A stretch of DNA of 64,000 nucleotides from Kalmusia sp. IMI 367209 (GCA_027946365.1 JAPEUQ010000001.1:1178001-1242000), one strand, 5' to 3'. Shown: positions 11,357-22,086, counted from the stretch's first letter. The notes: generated by a model from the letters alone, not told the origin. A program made the numbers and translations.

Positions 11357-13006
11357 TTATTCGATAGAAATTTCTACAAGAAAAACTTCTTCCTCTTGTA
11401 GCTCACAGCTTCTGATATTTACTTGGATACTGATTGCCTCGGAAAAGTATCTTTGATCTTCAGTGTTACGATGGAATGTCATCTCTTGGTACCTTTCATA
11501 ATGTTTTTGAATTGAAGTGCCCCTCTCAACGTCCTCCAGTGTAATCCACTCTTTTCCCCAGCTAATTCCTGTCGTGCTGTCTCCTTGTCTTTCATAGCCT
11601 ACAACCATGATAAGGTCAGACCAGTTTCGTGATAGAAGGTGTAATATGCCCATAATTCTATTGCTACGTTTGAGCCAAAAACAGTCTCGCTTTTCGCTCC
11701 ATGAATCTGGCGGATAACAATCATGATTTTTGAAGAAATCACAGTGGCCATTCCATCTAATGACACACTTCTTGTTGAAATTCAGGTCTGATAGTCGATT
11801 TTGCTGAATAGGAGTCTGCTTCAGTTTCATTGAAGGCTCTTGTCGAATTAGCAGGGATCTTTTGCGTCTAGTAGCTACCTTGGATTCGATATTAAAAACA
11901 AAGAGTCTTTCAGACGTAGCATGAACTACCACAATGTTTTCATCTTCCGTCTCCTCTAATTCAAGCGCGATAAGGCTTGAAAAATCCATCTCATAGCGAC
12001 ACGCAAGGGGTGCTATCCAACAGCGACGAAGACAAGGTTCACCGGATCGATCTTTTCGAACATCTTCGTTTGCACTCCAGAGATTTAGCTGGATATCTAA
12101 TCCAGCATTCGTTAAGCTGAACTCCGAAGTCCTCTTCCAATGCCGTAGTGGAATTATGCGACGCTCGCTATTGAAACACGATGGATGGGGAGCAAACAAA
12201 TAGCCGTTTTGATATCGGTATCCACTCCAAGTAAAGATCGACAGATCATTGGTTGTTTTGATGATCTCCTCTTGCAATCGAATGAAAGCTCGATGACCTT
12301 CTCCGTAAAGCATTGCCATATTGATGCCAAATATGCCAAGCAGAGAATATGCTATGTCTTCTTCCCTTGTCGTCTTCCTCCGTGCAGCCCAAGACATTTT
12401 CGTCGCAACACAAATATCCTTCAGGCTAGTGTCATGTAGGAGTACAGTTTCATCAATTCCTGAAACAATGCTGACTACCCTGATAAAGTCTATTTTTGGC
12501 CCAACGGATCTGAAATCTCTGTCGAAAAACATCAAGTCGTGTGGAGCAATCAATTCCTGGAGTGTCCAACCGCGTGTCCACCACCTGCTCTTCGCAAATT
12601 GTGATTGTCGTATCTGGGCTTCTTGTTCGGATGAAATGTCCAGTTCCCATGGAAACTGCCGGAATGATGCTATACCAGAATCTTGCACGTCTTCTAAATA
12701 CACATAGCACACTGTCGCTGCCGCATACCACTTGAACATTGAATTAATCGTCTCGCTAAGCTCAGCGCTGCTCTGCTTGTCGATACAGCAGGTGTCAATC
12801 CAGAGATATTTTATGCCATCTCGACAGCTCTGCCGGCAAGCCATCCTGATTTTCCAATATCCATGTAAATGGTCGGGGACATCTGCGATGTCGTTAAGAG
12901 TAACTTCCTCTAGACCCCATGTATGCGATAATATGGCATATCGAGGTACCTCGTTCTCAGATGTGAAAGTCTCGAGGGTGATAGTACGAGCATTCAGGAG
13001 GCGCAT
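11357..13006 (-). CDS. HET domain heterokaryon-incompatibility protein
   Basis: A single uninterrupted exon encoding 549 aa. The N-terminal third is a HET domain with its three usual blocks: YAILSHTWG at about residues 22-30, YLWIDTCCIDKQ near 67-78, and RGWTLQELIAP near 140-152. HET domains are the death-inducing parts of fungal vegetative-incompatibility proteins such as HET-E and HET-6. The remaining ~350 residues match nothing I recognise: there are no NACHT, WD40 or ankyrin repeats. The second half includes the common LLGIFGINMAMLYGEG segment that follows many HET domains. The gene looks intact, unlike the other HET gene in this window. The start at 13006 places the HET domain at the very N-terminus, as is usual. 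Confidence 0.9.
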   Translation of the reverse strand: MRLLNARTITLETFTSENEVPRYAILSHTWGLEEVTLNDIADVPDHLHGYWKIRMACRQSCRDGIKYLWIDTCCIDKQSSAELSETINSMFKWYAAATVCYVYLEDVQDSGIASFRQFPWELDISSEQEAQIRQSQFAKSRWWTRGWTLQELIAPHDLMFFDRDFRSVGPKIDFIRVVSIVSGIDETVLLHDTSLKDICVATKMSWAARRKTTREEDIAYSLLGIFGINMAMLYGEGHRAFIRLQEEIIKTTNDLSIFTWSGYRYQNGYLFAPHPSCFNSERRIIPLRHWKRTSEFSLTNAGLDIQLNLWSANEDVRKDRSGEPCLRRCWIAPLACRYEMDFSSLIALELEETEDENIVVVHATSERLFVFNIESKVATRRKRSLLIRQEPSMKLKQTPIQQNRLSDLNFNKKCVIRWNGHCDFFKNHDCYPPDSWSEKRDCFWLKRSNRIMGILHLLSRNWSDLIMVVGYERQGDSTTGISWGKEWITLEDVERGTSIQKHYERYQEMTFHRNTEDQRYFSEAISIQVNIRSCELQEEEVFLVEISIE

Positions 13007-13816
13007 CTTGAGTGTTGTCTGTTCATTATTCGATAAAGTGTAGCAATGTAAATTACAAAGATACCGCGAAAGGAAACTAGAAAACGAAGGGAAGAGGGGA
13101 TAAGGAAATAAAAAACAGAAGGTGGATATGGGTCAATTCAATGAAACAGTGATAAGATATATTGATGTTGAAAACGATTGGAAAGAAGTGTGGCGTATGC
13201 AGGGTTCCCCGCACCGGTGAAGAGACATACGGGATTTACCTCACTTTATCCAACCAGAAGTTCTATTCATGCAGCTGAACACGCACCAATCTTAATTCAA
13301 GTGATTATAATCAAATGCATTGTACGGGACAAAGTTGATGTTGCGCCTTCTTTTGCTGGTGACATTAGCTGCCAAAATTTGGTAGGAGATCGTAAGGATG
13401 TCTTAAGCACCGACTTCAGGTCCCGTTTTGTGGTGCTTCATACTGCTAGCGCTATTAGAAAACTATCTAGCATATCTTTTCTTGGAATACTTGTTGCTTC
13501 ATTGCACGGAAATCGATCGAGTTCTGATTCCAGACTTTGACTCTGTGATAGCTTTACCATTTTCGTTCGCCTTGATACACGTGTGACCTTTCAGTCACCA
13601 GATGCGGGCCGTAGACACGCAGTGAAAGGTAAGTCTTCTTCCTGATACTCATCAACTATATTTTTCATGAATGAATCTCTCAGTGAATACGTTATACACT
13701 ATGAATCTCGCTGAAGGATTCGCTAATCTTTGGCTTGCCATCCCCGGGGCCAATGTCACATAAAGTATACTTCGCATAGTCATAGCCTAATCTATTTTCC
13801 CTTGTTCTTATTTCTC
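13007..13816. other. Intergenic region, no gene seen
   Basis: Contains the upstream region of the HET gene and the downstream region of the gasdermin-like gene. Only short frames with no domain are present. No repeats longer than about 10 bases were noticed. Confidence 0.4.
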
Positions 13817-14745
13817 TCACAGGACAACACATTCCTTCCCAAATTCATCGCGTCCCGTTCCCTTATTAAACTTCTTCGGCGTATAGTGCACCCTAAGGAC
13901 TACAACTTCCACCTCCACCCCGTTCAGCTCCTTCTCCTTACTATCACCTACCGGTTTCTTACACATGTCATCCAAGTATGGCCCCTCAGACCCACTTTCA
14001 ACACCACACAGTTGCCCACCAAATACATCTTTAACGACCAGCTTCTTACCCCAGAACGACAAATGAATCTTTCGTACGCGAACTGCCCATACAAAGTCGA
14101 AGGAAAAGTTGTATGTTTCTTTCACTGATGACGAAAGCTCGAGGTTGGCTTTTGGGCCTTCAGAAATGGGCACGCCAACGAGTATCGTGGGATTGATAGA
14201 AGCTTTTGCTGCGACGCCAAATTATTTCTCTTCAAAGGTTGCGTACGATCCACCTCTTGCGATTTTTAGACCTGTGACAATATACACAGCGTTGCCAACC
14301 CACTTCCCTTCCGCAAGACGCGCGTTGATATGCTCGCCCTGGACGCTTCTATCGATGTACTCTTTATCTGGTTCGAATAAGATTGTTTCGAAGGAATGAA
14401 ACTTACAGTGAGCATGCAATTTGCTTTCCTTGTCTATATCTTAAATTTAGTGCACGGGTGCGAATACCCGAGGGGAAATGGACCGGTGCGGAGGCGACCC
14501 GATGCTGGACTACCTAGCCGGGCGAGAAATTGGGCAAAAAGACCAATCGAGAAGTCTGTTGTGCTTGCGGTGGAGTATTCATAGCCTGTTTTGATGGACG
14601 AGTAGGTCGCGCTTTTGAGGGGTTGAATTATTCCGATTGCCTGGCGCAACTCTCGCACGGAGGGTACGATTTGCCCCAGCTGAATGAGCGTGTCGGGTGC
14701 AATCTCAGTGTCTGGGAGAAGGAAGTATGCTTTATAGTTTCGCAT
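13817..14745 (-). pseudogene. Gasdermin-like pore-forming protein gene, interrupted by an in-frame stop
   Basis: Reading starts at the ATG at 14745, giving MRNYKAYFLLPDTEIAP. A probable short intron lies at about 14467..14424; its 44-nt length is at the lower limit, so the boundary is tentative. The frame continues through FHSFETILFEPDKEYI and VYIVTGLKIARGG. It then meets TAA at 14222-14224, after which the same frame stays open to 13817 with coding-like sequence including FSFDFVWAVRVRKIH. With the stop ignored, the length is about 294 aa. The motif series and size match, to my knowledge, the fungal RCD-1/HET-Q1 gasdermin family, whose N-terminal domain forms membrane pores after activation. 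The family call is inference, supported by the adjacent subtilisin gene. An alternative 45-nt intron (GTGGAT...GCAG) could remove the stop, but its donor is weak and it would delete conserved sequence. Confidence 0.55.
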
Positions 14746-15054
14746 CGTGCGGCTCAATACTTAGTACGGTTACTATAGATCAAGAAGAACGTAAAGGACG
14801 TCGGAGCGACAATGAGCGTGCGGATTCGAATTCCCTTCGTGTAAGGGAATGAAGCAGCTGTGCGTGGCCCGATGAGTTAATGGAATGCAATATGCCAAGA
14901 GTTTGCATATGGTGTAGTGTTTCGTTCAAGCGAATCAGCAGCTAGTACAACCTGCCACAAATGCGGAGCTCAACTACCTGTAGCTAGTCAGTATGGTGAC
15001 GGTACACACTCCAATATTGCATTAAACCACCTCTTCCAAACACGATAAGAACCG
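14746..15054. other. Spacer between protease and gasdermin-like genes
   Basis: 309 bases that should hold the gasdermin-like gene's promoter and the protease gene's 3' end. Both genes are on the minus strand. No clear TATA box or repeat is visible. Confidence 0.4.
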
Positions 15055-17746
15055 TTACAAGCGTCGTGCCAATGCCTGTACCAAGGCCTTATGAAAAATC
15101 TGTTGGCTTTCAGAGTACCTTCTGTATTCGCCCTTGTGACCATACCATGGCGTGAGAGGACGGTATGGATTATTCTCTCTACTCATACTTTTGAACGTTT
15201 TCTTTAGCATGGCATGCGGCTCCTGTTCACGTAAGTCATCGTAGAATATTTGACAAAAGTCTTGGAGGTTTACTGCCAATGCTGCTGCTAAAGGTGTCGC
15301 CATGGAAGTGCCAGACGCATATGTCCATTTTCCTGGCATATCCTCACTATAATTGAGGCTGGAACTATCAACACAATGCTCGAGGCAAACCGATAGTACG
15401 CTGACACCAAGAGTGGTGAATGTGTTGTCCTCCGAATCTGGCTGCGGCGTGAACGCCGCGGGTTTGGCTGCACCATCACATGCGTGGATGCAGAATACGG
15501 TGAGATGATACGTAGGAAACGCAACGCCGTCTCTTCCTCCGTGGTTGGCTGCAGCTGCGAAAACGGCAACCTCACTTGCGTAAGCATGCTTAATCGCTTT
15601 AACGACAATCGGCTCTTCCTGGTCGAGCGCAAACGGAAGCGAGATGACATTCACTTTCCACTTGTTTGTCGCATAATTAATAGCCTATATACGGTCAGTA
15701 ACAAACACCAAGGTGAAAATCCTGATGAAAAACAACATACTGTAGCAACTCGTATGCCGAAGTCTCCGCCTATTTTGCATGCATTACGTGTGGACGCCAC
15801 TCGGGCGATGAATAGACTCGCGAAGCGAAGCGAAACGAAGTATTAGCCCAGCGCACTGTGTCCCATGGCCATCTAAGTCACACTCTTTACTAGAGCTATA
15901 TTTCTCGGGCATGGAGTCGCGATATCCTCCATCTTCAAGTCCATCACGGCTCCACACGCGGGTAATCCATGGATGTGTTGCGTCAATCCCGGTGTCTAAT
16001 ATGGCCACTCTTATTTCTTCAGCATCAGTACCGCCAATCCAAGTAGAGAGCTTGTTGGTGAAAGTAGTGAACTTCAACGTCCAATCATTGGCTGCGGGGT
16101 CACTGTACATGTCAGAGATTAGGTCCATCTGTGAATGTTCGGATCTCAAGCTTACAAAATCGCAGGCTGACTATCGAACAACGTCCCAGCATAGGTATGG
16201 CTGTCAATGAGGAACGGGGCATGATGGATGGAAGCCTGACCGTGGCTTCCGAACGGGCTTTGTGAATGATACATAATCTCTCATTCTTTCAGGCAGGAGT
16301 GACCACTTCGAAGAGGAGACATCGCTACTCTCAAATCTTTGCGTCAAAGGGGAAAAGACCTGTTTATTTCGATGAGCCGTCGTTTCCGGTGCAGGATGTA
16401 TTATATCATGAGTCAAAGAGTGTGCCGGGTCCAATATAACTGTCATCTCGGGTGTGTTCTGTTTTGCAGTATAGGTGAGATCTTGTAAGGTCGGCTTTTG
16501 AGTTGCTAATCACCTATCTTCTCTCTTAAAACCTGAGAACAGATGAAAGCATGCCTGGTAGACATTGCTAATCTGCTTAGATTCCAAGTGACTGGTCTGT
16601 TCGCGATCCTGCTCAATTTCCGTCGGATAGACCCCGGGAAACGAGGCCTATTCAGGAGGCTGACCTGAAGGTAGTTCTTGTATCGGAGGATTTTCTTGAC
16701 CATGGTCTCTAGTTCCTTCGAGGAAAGCTTTTCGTGCACGACGGGCGGCGACAACCTAAGTGAAGATCTTGATACAGAAAACCCAACGGTATATGATCAC
16801 CCAATTTTTCTTTGCACGACATGTACGGTATAAGTCTTCAGTAAAGCAAAGGGCGACTGTTCGTAGGCCTCCAACTCGCCTCCATGTATTGATGGTATTT
16901 CTGCGTCCACCAATCCTTTGACATGTAGCCAAATATTCTCGACATTTTGTCTCATCGATATTGAGCTCTGGGTCGACGAGTCCATCGCTTTTGCTTTTCC
17001 TCAAACGCCTCCTCAATGTTTCGGTACATCGTGGCCGCTTCCTCGAACTCCCAAGCATGGTGTAGATCCGAGGCGATGTTGAATTTCGTAGTGCGTAGGT
17101 GAGAATCTGAATATGCCATGCGAGTTTCCAGCTCCAACAGCTCTTTTTGACACCGCGCGGAGTTCTTGTACGGCAACTTAGACTCCTGAATATTATTCGC
17201 ATCGATATGTAGTTCTCCGAGGGCTGTGTAGTTGTTCGAGAGTAGCGTGACGAGCTTGTGCTGTTCTTTATCTCCGAAACCTTGAGGCGTACATTGAGAC
17301 ACGGTTTGGCGCGCTTTTTCTAAGGGTGATGTAGCTTCCTGTAAAGCGTACTCGGAGTATGCCTTATCATCGCGTCCTCGTGCGTAGAGAATTTTGGCCA
17401 GCTCTTCGACCACGAATATTCTGAGTTTTGATGTTATCGATGTCTCGAGTGCGCTACGGTTAGAGAATAAAGCAAGTGTTTCGCGGAGATAGGCCTCAGC
17501 TTCCTCGTCCATTTTCAGCTGTTGAAGGCATTTACCGTAATAGAATCGGCATTCTACGATGTCGATCTTATTCTTTTCTTTACCTACCGCTTCGTCCGTC
17601 GATGCTTTATTCATCAAAACCTGGAATGTCATCATAGCTTGATCGTACTTCTGCTCCTGAATTTGCCGTATGCCTAGCTGCAGCTTCTTAGATTTCGCCA
17701 TCGTATGGTTTCGACCCAATACCCGATGATGAGGATTGCGACGCAT
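15055..17746 (-). pseudogene. TPR plus subtilisin-like (S8) protease gene, multiply disrupted
   Basis: From an ATG at 17746 or 17701, the first ~270 codons encode TPR-like helical pairs such as FYYGKCLQQLKMDEEAEAYL. The last ~450 codons hold a subtilase domain: catalytic Asp in VAILDTGID, His in DGHGTQCAG, Ser in SGTSMATP. The S8 part has a normal intron at 15740..15685. The frame is broken repeatedly. Frame shifts lie near 16985-17000, at an ATGG tandem duplication (16224-16231), at an A4 run (16156-16159) and at a 5-bp repeat (15821-15840). Stops lie at 16648-16650 (TAG) and 16510-16512 (TGA). Coding-like sequence continues across each break. By analogy with HET-Q2, the intact enzyme would cleave and activate the neighbouring gasdermin-like protein. 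All three catalytic residues survive, so decay looks recent. The two halves could once have been separate genes. Confidence 0.72.
15821..15840 (+). repeat. 5-bp tandem repeat inside the protease gene
   Basis: CGAAG CGAAG CGAAA CGAAG on the plus strand, four near-identical 5-bp units. It lies just after the catalytic-His block of the S8 domain. The reading frame changes across it, so unit number decides whether the downstream half is in frame. Confidence 0.75.
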
Positions 17747-18093
17747 GTACAGGGAAGTAAAGAACTTGCTAAAATAGCTGGAAGACGAGTTGGCGACGAG
17801 TGCCACTGATTGATCTTGGGTGCGACACTACCCCTCATAAAAGCATGTTGCCATACCTAGGGTTTTTCCAATCAAAGTTGACATAGCTAGCTCCAAGTTG
17901 TGTTACGTTCATCTCGATTTATCAGGATCCAACCATTGCACAGAAACTTCGCCGACGCGATAGCTCATCTCTCTTATGCCAAAAAGCCCAGCACCAATGA
18001 ATGAAAGTCGGGAATGTAGAGGCAGGTATGTTAGAAGGTAATCGCCAGTGCGACTAACTGTTCACGATAATTCAGCTGTTATCAACACTTCCG

Positions 18094-19392
18094 ATGCCGG
18101 GGTTGCCTTCATTGCTGCAAGGCCAATATGATGCGAGGGAAAGGACCCACGCCCGACGGAACGCATCGTTTGCCGACTCGCTTGGAACAGCACTTGGGGT
18201 TGCCATTGGGGTCCTGATCGTGCTGGTCATCTTGATCGTCAGACGCAGATCACACACTGCGCCTACACAAAGCGCCCCCTCGTCAGTGATTAGTGGGACG
18301 AGAAATTCGATGCGGAGGAAAGCTCGTAAGAAGGCTAGATGCAGCGTTCAGTCGCGGGAGGTGATCACGAACCATCAACAACAGTCGACTATAGAGTCAG
18401 AAGGTCAGTCAATGCGTTTACCTACGGTTGATCACACCGGCGTTGTAATTACTCCTTCCCTGGAGGCGCGTCTGGAGCCACATCAAATAGTCAACACTAC
18501 AGCCAACCCTTTCAATAACGAGCAGGTGGCAAGAATTAGAAAACAGTCCCCACAAGGTCCGATTGAAGCACCCGACGCCCTGCCAACATCCATGCAGAAT
18601 ATGACAGAGAATCTCCCGCGGAGCTCACGGCAGTCGCGACCGCCCAGGCAATCTCCACAACGCAAATCTGTTTCACCCCGGAACAATGCAAGTCGACCAT
18701 CGTCAAACCAAGATGGAAATTTGAAGAATAAGGGCAAACAAACGGTACAAGCTAACAACGGCGAGGCATCCTATGAGGATGTTTCGGGCTTAAACCCTTT
18801 ACCTAAATCGAACGGAGAACCATCGCACACAAGCATCAGCAGGAGGCCTATCGACAACGACGACGATAATAGATCTTCGAAACAAAGCGGTGTCGGTAAG
18901 GAACGTATTGGACAGAACAAGGCACCTTCAAGACGCACTAACGTCGACGAAACCTGTGCCGATACCTCCAAGAACACGCCTCAAGCACCCATCACGCCCC
19001 AACCTGCGCCCCAAGACTTTCCATACTCTGGCGCCAACCTCCTACGCAATCCCTATCCTTCATTTGGCGCTCTAAGACCTGCTGCCGGGATCGCAGGTCC
19101 TCCACCTAGGTCCAATGTACCTTACCAAACAGCAGGCCCTTCGTATCAATCTAATATAGCCTACCAAACAGCACAATGGCAATTAAGACCTGGCCCCGGA
19201 AACATGCCAATCCCATCGACAATACAGCCTTCCGCATCTCGCATCGTAGAAGAAGATGACGAAGAATTAGACGACGACTCCGAAGCAACGCACATTATGT
19301 CCAACGCCTCAATTCCCTCAGAAACGACCATCAATCATAGGAAAAAGCCACCCATGCATATAAGTAAAGATATGATGAGGAGGAATGCTTGA
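18094..19392 (+). CDS. Single-pass membrane protein with long disordered cytosolic tail
   Basis: One exon, 432 aa. A short N-terminal segment of about 32 residues is followed by one hydrophobic helix (SLGTALGVAIGVLIVLVILIV, about residues 29-49) and a basic RRR stop-transfer. The other ~380 residues are low in hydrophobic residues and rich in Ser, Pro, Gln, Asn and Lys/Arg. They include acidic EEDDEELDDDSE near residue 395. This layout fits a type I/III plasma-membrane protein with a disordered cytosolic tail, like fungal sensor- or scaffold-type proteins, but there is no WSC or other named domain. It ends 98 bases before the convergent AIM18 gene. Function is unknown. Confidence 0.75.
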   Translation: MPGLPSLLQGQYDARERTHARRNASFADSLGTALGVAIGVLIVLVILIVRRRSHTAPTQSAPSSVISGTRNSMRRKARKKARCSVQSREVITNHQQQSTIESEGQSMRLPTVDHTGVVITPSLEARLEPHQIVNTTANPFNNEQVARIRKQSPQGPIEAPDALPTSMQNMTENLPRSSRQSRPPRQSPQRKSVSPRNNASRPSSNQDGNLKNKGKQTVQANNGEASYEDVSGLNPLPKSNGEPSHTSISRRPIDNDDDNRSSKQSGVGKERIGQNKAPSRRTNVDETCADTSKNTPQAPITPQPAPQDFPYSGANLLRNPYPSFGALRPAAGIAGPPPRSNVPYQTAGPSYQSNIAYQTAQWQLRPGPGNMPIPSTIQPSASRIVEEDDEELDDDSEATHIMSNASIPSETTINHRKKPPMHISKDMMRRNA

Positions 19393-19490
19393 ATTTGAAT
19401 TCATTTTTAGAAAGAAGGGTTTGGAGGGGACCTTGTGTACATGTGTGGTACAGAGGAATACACTTCGTGCTTTACCCTTTCAACAATATC

Positions 19491-20819
19491 TTACATGACC
19501 ATGCCCTCGACCGTGCCTACAGGCCGCTCCACAAGTCCTATGCACCCATCCACAATGCTCTTCCTCGCATCTTCGGAGCTCACATTCTGTCCAGCAAGGT
19601 ACAGCAGCCATACAAGCCTGCTGACTCTCTCGTCTTTCACAGTGCCCAATCTCGTCGTCTCGCCCATCTTCTCGCCTTTGTTCGTTTTGACAGTGGGCTG
19701 GTACAAAGCACCGAGCGCACCGTCTCTGTCGCGGGTCAAAATGAGAACGCTACCTTTCGGCGCCTTCCCACGACCCTGGAACAAGCCCTTGAAATCTTTC
19801 ATCGCCAAGCCAAATGACTCGTCCGAGAACTCGCCCTCGTCCACTGGCTTAGGCAGCGCAATTTGCTTCTGCTCTGTAGCCTGTTGTCTCAGTAGGTCAG
19901 CCTGTTTTCGCCGAACTTCGTCCGTGCGCGAAGCAATGCCCCTCATCCACCCATCTCGCAGATGCCCAAAGTCAGTTCCGCGCGTTGGAACCACGCGGAA
20001 AGCCATGTCCACCGCATCGGTGCCCTTCCTGCTAAGAATAGCCTCCCAGATCTGCCCGCTCTTTTCCGGTTCCAGCAGGGCTTTGCGAAGGTCCTCCTTT
20101 TCGCCTGGGATTAATGCGGAGGCGGTCGGGTTCACCGTATTAATGAGTTGATTTTGCAAGATGTGTAGTGATGATGTGCGTACATATAGGCCGACGACGT
20201 AGACTTGTATACGCAGGAAGGACACCTTCCTTATGCCCAGTCCCAGCAGTGTATACTCGGCCTCGCTTTCCACGCCCTCCAGACCAGAAGACGTGGGAAG
20301 GGTGATCGTCTTAGGAAAGTACGGGACGTACGATGTGCCCGTCTCGACCAGTTCAATCGTGTCTACGTCTGAAGCTGTCGGATGTTCTGATGTCGCAGGC
20401 GCGGCGATGACCTTGTCCCCCGGGGCTATCACCACCTTCTTGCCCTGAAACTCATCCGTGGCGGCCCTCGGGGCGTCTGTCTGCGTGGGTCTGGGACTGA
20501 TCATATCTAACACGCTCCTGTTCTCCCCTTCATTTTGCTTGTCCTTCTTTTCCTCGGGCGGCGGTAAGTCCCAGAATCTGACCAAGATCATTGGCGCGAT
20601 CATGGACAACGCAGCTCCAAGCGCAAGCCAATTGCGCTTCCGAATGGCTTTCGCGCGGCGCATTGCCTCGGCACGGTGGACGGAGACATGCTCGAGGTCT
20701 GCGAGATTTCCTGCAGGTGGTCGGGACTGCTGAGCTAGATGGCGGAATTGTGGTCGGGGTGCGGATGTATTGAGGCAGCGGAAGAGAGGGCGACGAGCTG
20801 CTAGGCGTATGGGTGTCAT
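19491..20819 (-). CDS. AIM18-like mitochondrial protein with chalcone-isomerase fold
   Basis: One exon, 442 aa. The N-terminus (MTPIRLAARRPLFRCLNTSA) is basic and Arg-rich, as in a mitochondrial presequence. A hydrophobic segment, NWLALGAALSMIAPMILVRF, follows near residue 63. The conserved domain (about residues 145-430) has YTLLGLGIRKVSFLRIQVYVV, RVVPTRGTDFGHLRDGWMRG and ALYQPTVKTN, typical of Aim18/Fmp22 (altered inheritance of mitochondria 18). Aim18 is an inner-membrane protein; yeast studies link it to mitochondrial inheritance and haem binding rather than flavonoid chemistry. Length is close to other filamentous-fungal orthologs. It is divergent to NSE3, sharing a 186-bp promoter region. 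Confidence 0.87.
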   Translation of the reverse strand: MTPIRLAARRPLFRCLNTSAPRPQFRHLAQQSRPPAGNLADLEHVSVHRAEAMRRAKAIRKRNWLALGAALSMIAPMILVRFWDLPPPEEKKDKQNEGENRSVLDMISPRPTQTDAPRAATDEFQGKKVVIAPGDKVIAAPATSEHPTASDVDTIELVETGTSYVPYFPKTITLPTSSGLEGVESEAEYTLLGLGIRKVSFLRIQVYVVGLYVRTSSLHILQNQLINTVNPTASALIPGEKEDLRKALLEPEKSGQIWEAILSRKGTDAVDMAFRVVPTRGTDFGHLRDGWMRGIASRTDEVRRKQADLLRQQATEQKQIALPKPVDEGEFSDESFGLAMKDFKGLFQGRGKAPKGSVLILTRDRDGALGALYQPTVKTNKGEKMGETTRLGTVKDERVSRLVWLLYLAGQNVSSEDARKSIVDGCIGLVERPVGTVEGMVM

Positions 20820-21005
20820 TTTGTTAAATTAGATCGATGGAGTGGCGTCATGGGCGTGGGGAGAGATGATGCTTCAACGTGAATGTCTCACGTATCGCTC
20901 AGCCGTCGATGATGTCGAAGCCAAGCTATCGTTTAGCGCGGAAACGCGTCGCGTCGATCGTTTTGGATATTGCCCCACATTCAACTCAGTCCACTGTAGC
21001 ACACA
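20820..21005. promoter_or_regulatory. Shared divergent promoter region of AIM18 and NSE3
   Basis: Only 186 bases separate the two divergent start codons. It has no TATA box, as expected for housekeeping genes. There are several CG-rich short words (GCGTCGCGTCGATCG near 20947). Co-regulation is possible but not shown. Confidence 0.4.
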
Positions 21006-22086
21006 ATGCCACCAACATCACGTAAACGACGAGCGGTAAGAGAAGCTTCACATTCTTCCAAGATAGCTCATGCTCATATTTACAGCCAGTGGATGATGAC
21101 GATGATCCTCCACCAACCCAGACACAGCAGCATAGGCGGCCTGACACCCCAGACGATGATGAAGAAGTAGATGAAGCCGAGGAAGAGAGCGGCAGCAGCA
21201 GCATTGCGCAATTGTCCAAGAACTTCGTCCGGTATGCGCTCGCTTGCGAGTATGCACGTATACCTATAAAACGACAAGACATCACCCAGAAAGGTGTGTT
21301 AATCCTGTCTGTCATCTCCGCTTCGTTCTGATTCCGCAGTACTTGGGACACATGCGCGATCCTTTAAGCCCGTCTTCGATGCGGCAAATTCGCAACTCAT
21401 GGACATTTTTGGCATGATGATGGTAGAATTACCAAACAAAGAAAAGGTCACAATGCGCCAGAAACGCGGTAAGTGCTGAACCTGCAATCCCTTCTCATAT
21501 CTGACAGTCGCCAGCTGCCGCTGCATCAGAATCACAGCCAAAGAACAGCAACACATGGGTTCTGCAAACCATCCTACCCGAACGGTACCGCAAGCTCGAC
21601 GTCATCGGCCCCGGACGAGAACCTGAGGATGATGCCCCAGACCTCGATGGATCCTACATCGGCCTGTACAGCATGATTATCGCCCTTATTCTACTATCCG
21701 GTGGCACACTGTCCGAGAACAAACTTGATCGCTTTATGAAGCGCATGAACGCTGGAGAGACGACGCCCTTGGACACTACAGACAGAGTTCTTGCGCGCAT
21801 GCAGAAGGATGGCTACATTGTCAAGATCAAGGACTCGTCAAGTGGGGAGGAGGTGGTTGATTACATGGTGGGGCCGCGGGGCAAGGTAGAGGTCGGCAAG
21901 GAAGGAGTCGCGAACTTGGTTCGCCATGTGTATGGGCACGACATCGAGGATCTGGAGCAGCGTCTGACGCGCAGCCTGGGGCTGGGAGAGGAGCGCGACG
22001 GCGGCGCTGCGAACGGCGAGGAGCCAGCTGCGGCTGTGGCGCGGCGGCCAGGCAGGCCACGGAAACAGGAGGCGGAGGACGATTGA
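21006..22086 (+). CDS. NSE3-like MAGE-domain subunit of the SMC5/6 complex
   Basis: Exons are 21006..21035, 21086..21293, 21340..21468 and 21515..22086 (312 aa), with introns of 50, 46 and 46 nt that keep frame. The basic start MPPTSRKRRA is followed by an acidic linker (DDDDDPPPTQ, EEVDEAEEESG). The MAGE homology domain runs from about residue 50 to 250, with IPIKRQDIT, QTILPERYR, SYIGLYSMIIALILLSGG and GYIVKIKD. Nse3 pairs with Nse1 and Nse4 in the nuclear SMC5/6 complex, which acts in DNA repair and resolution of recombination intermediates. The C-terminus (RRPGRPRK) resembles an AT-hook, which could help DNA contact; this is inference. Length fits fungal orthologs. Confidence 0.86.

Noticed and set aside
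15288..15650. 120-codon frame overlapping the S8 domain
   Set aside because: It is a shadow of the catalytic-Ser exon, which is recognised in another frame.
19435..20151. 238-codon plus-strand frame
   Set aside because: Antisense to AIM18, whose conserved blocks are clear.
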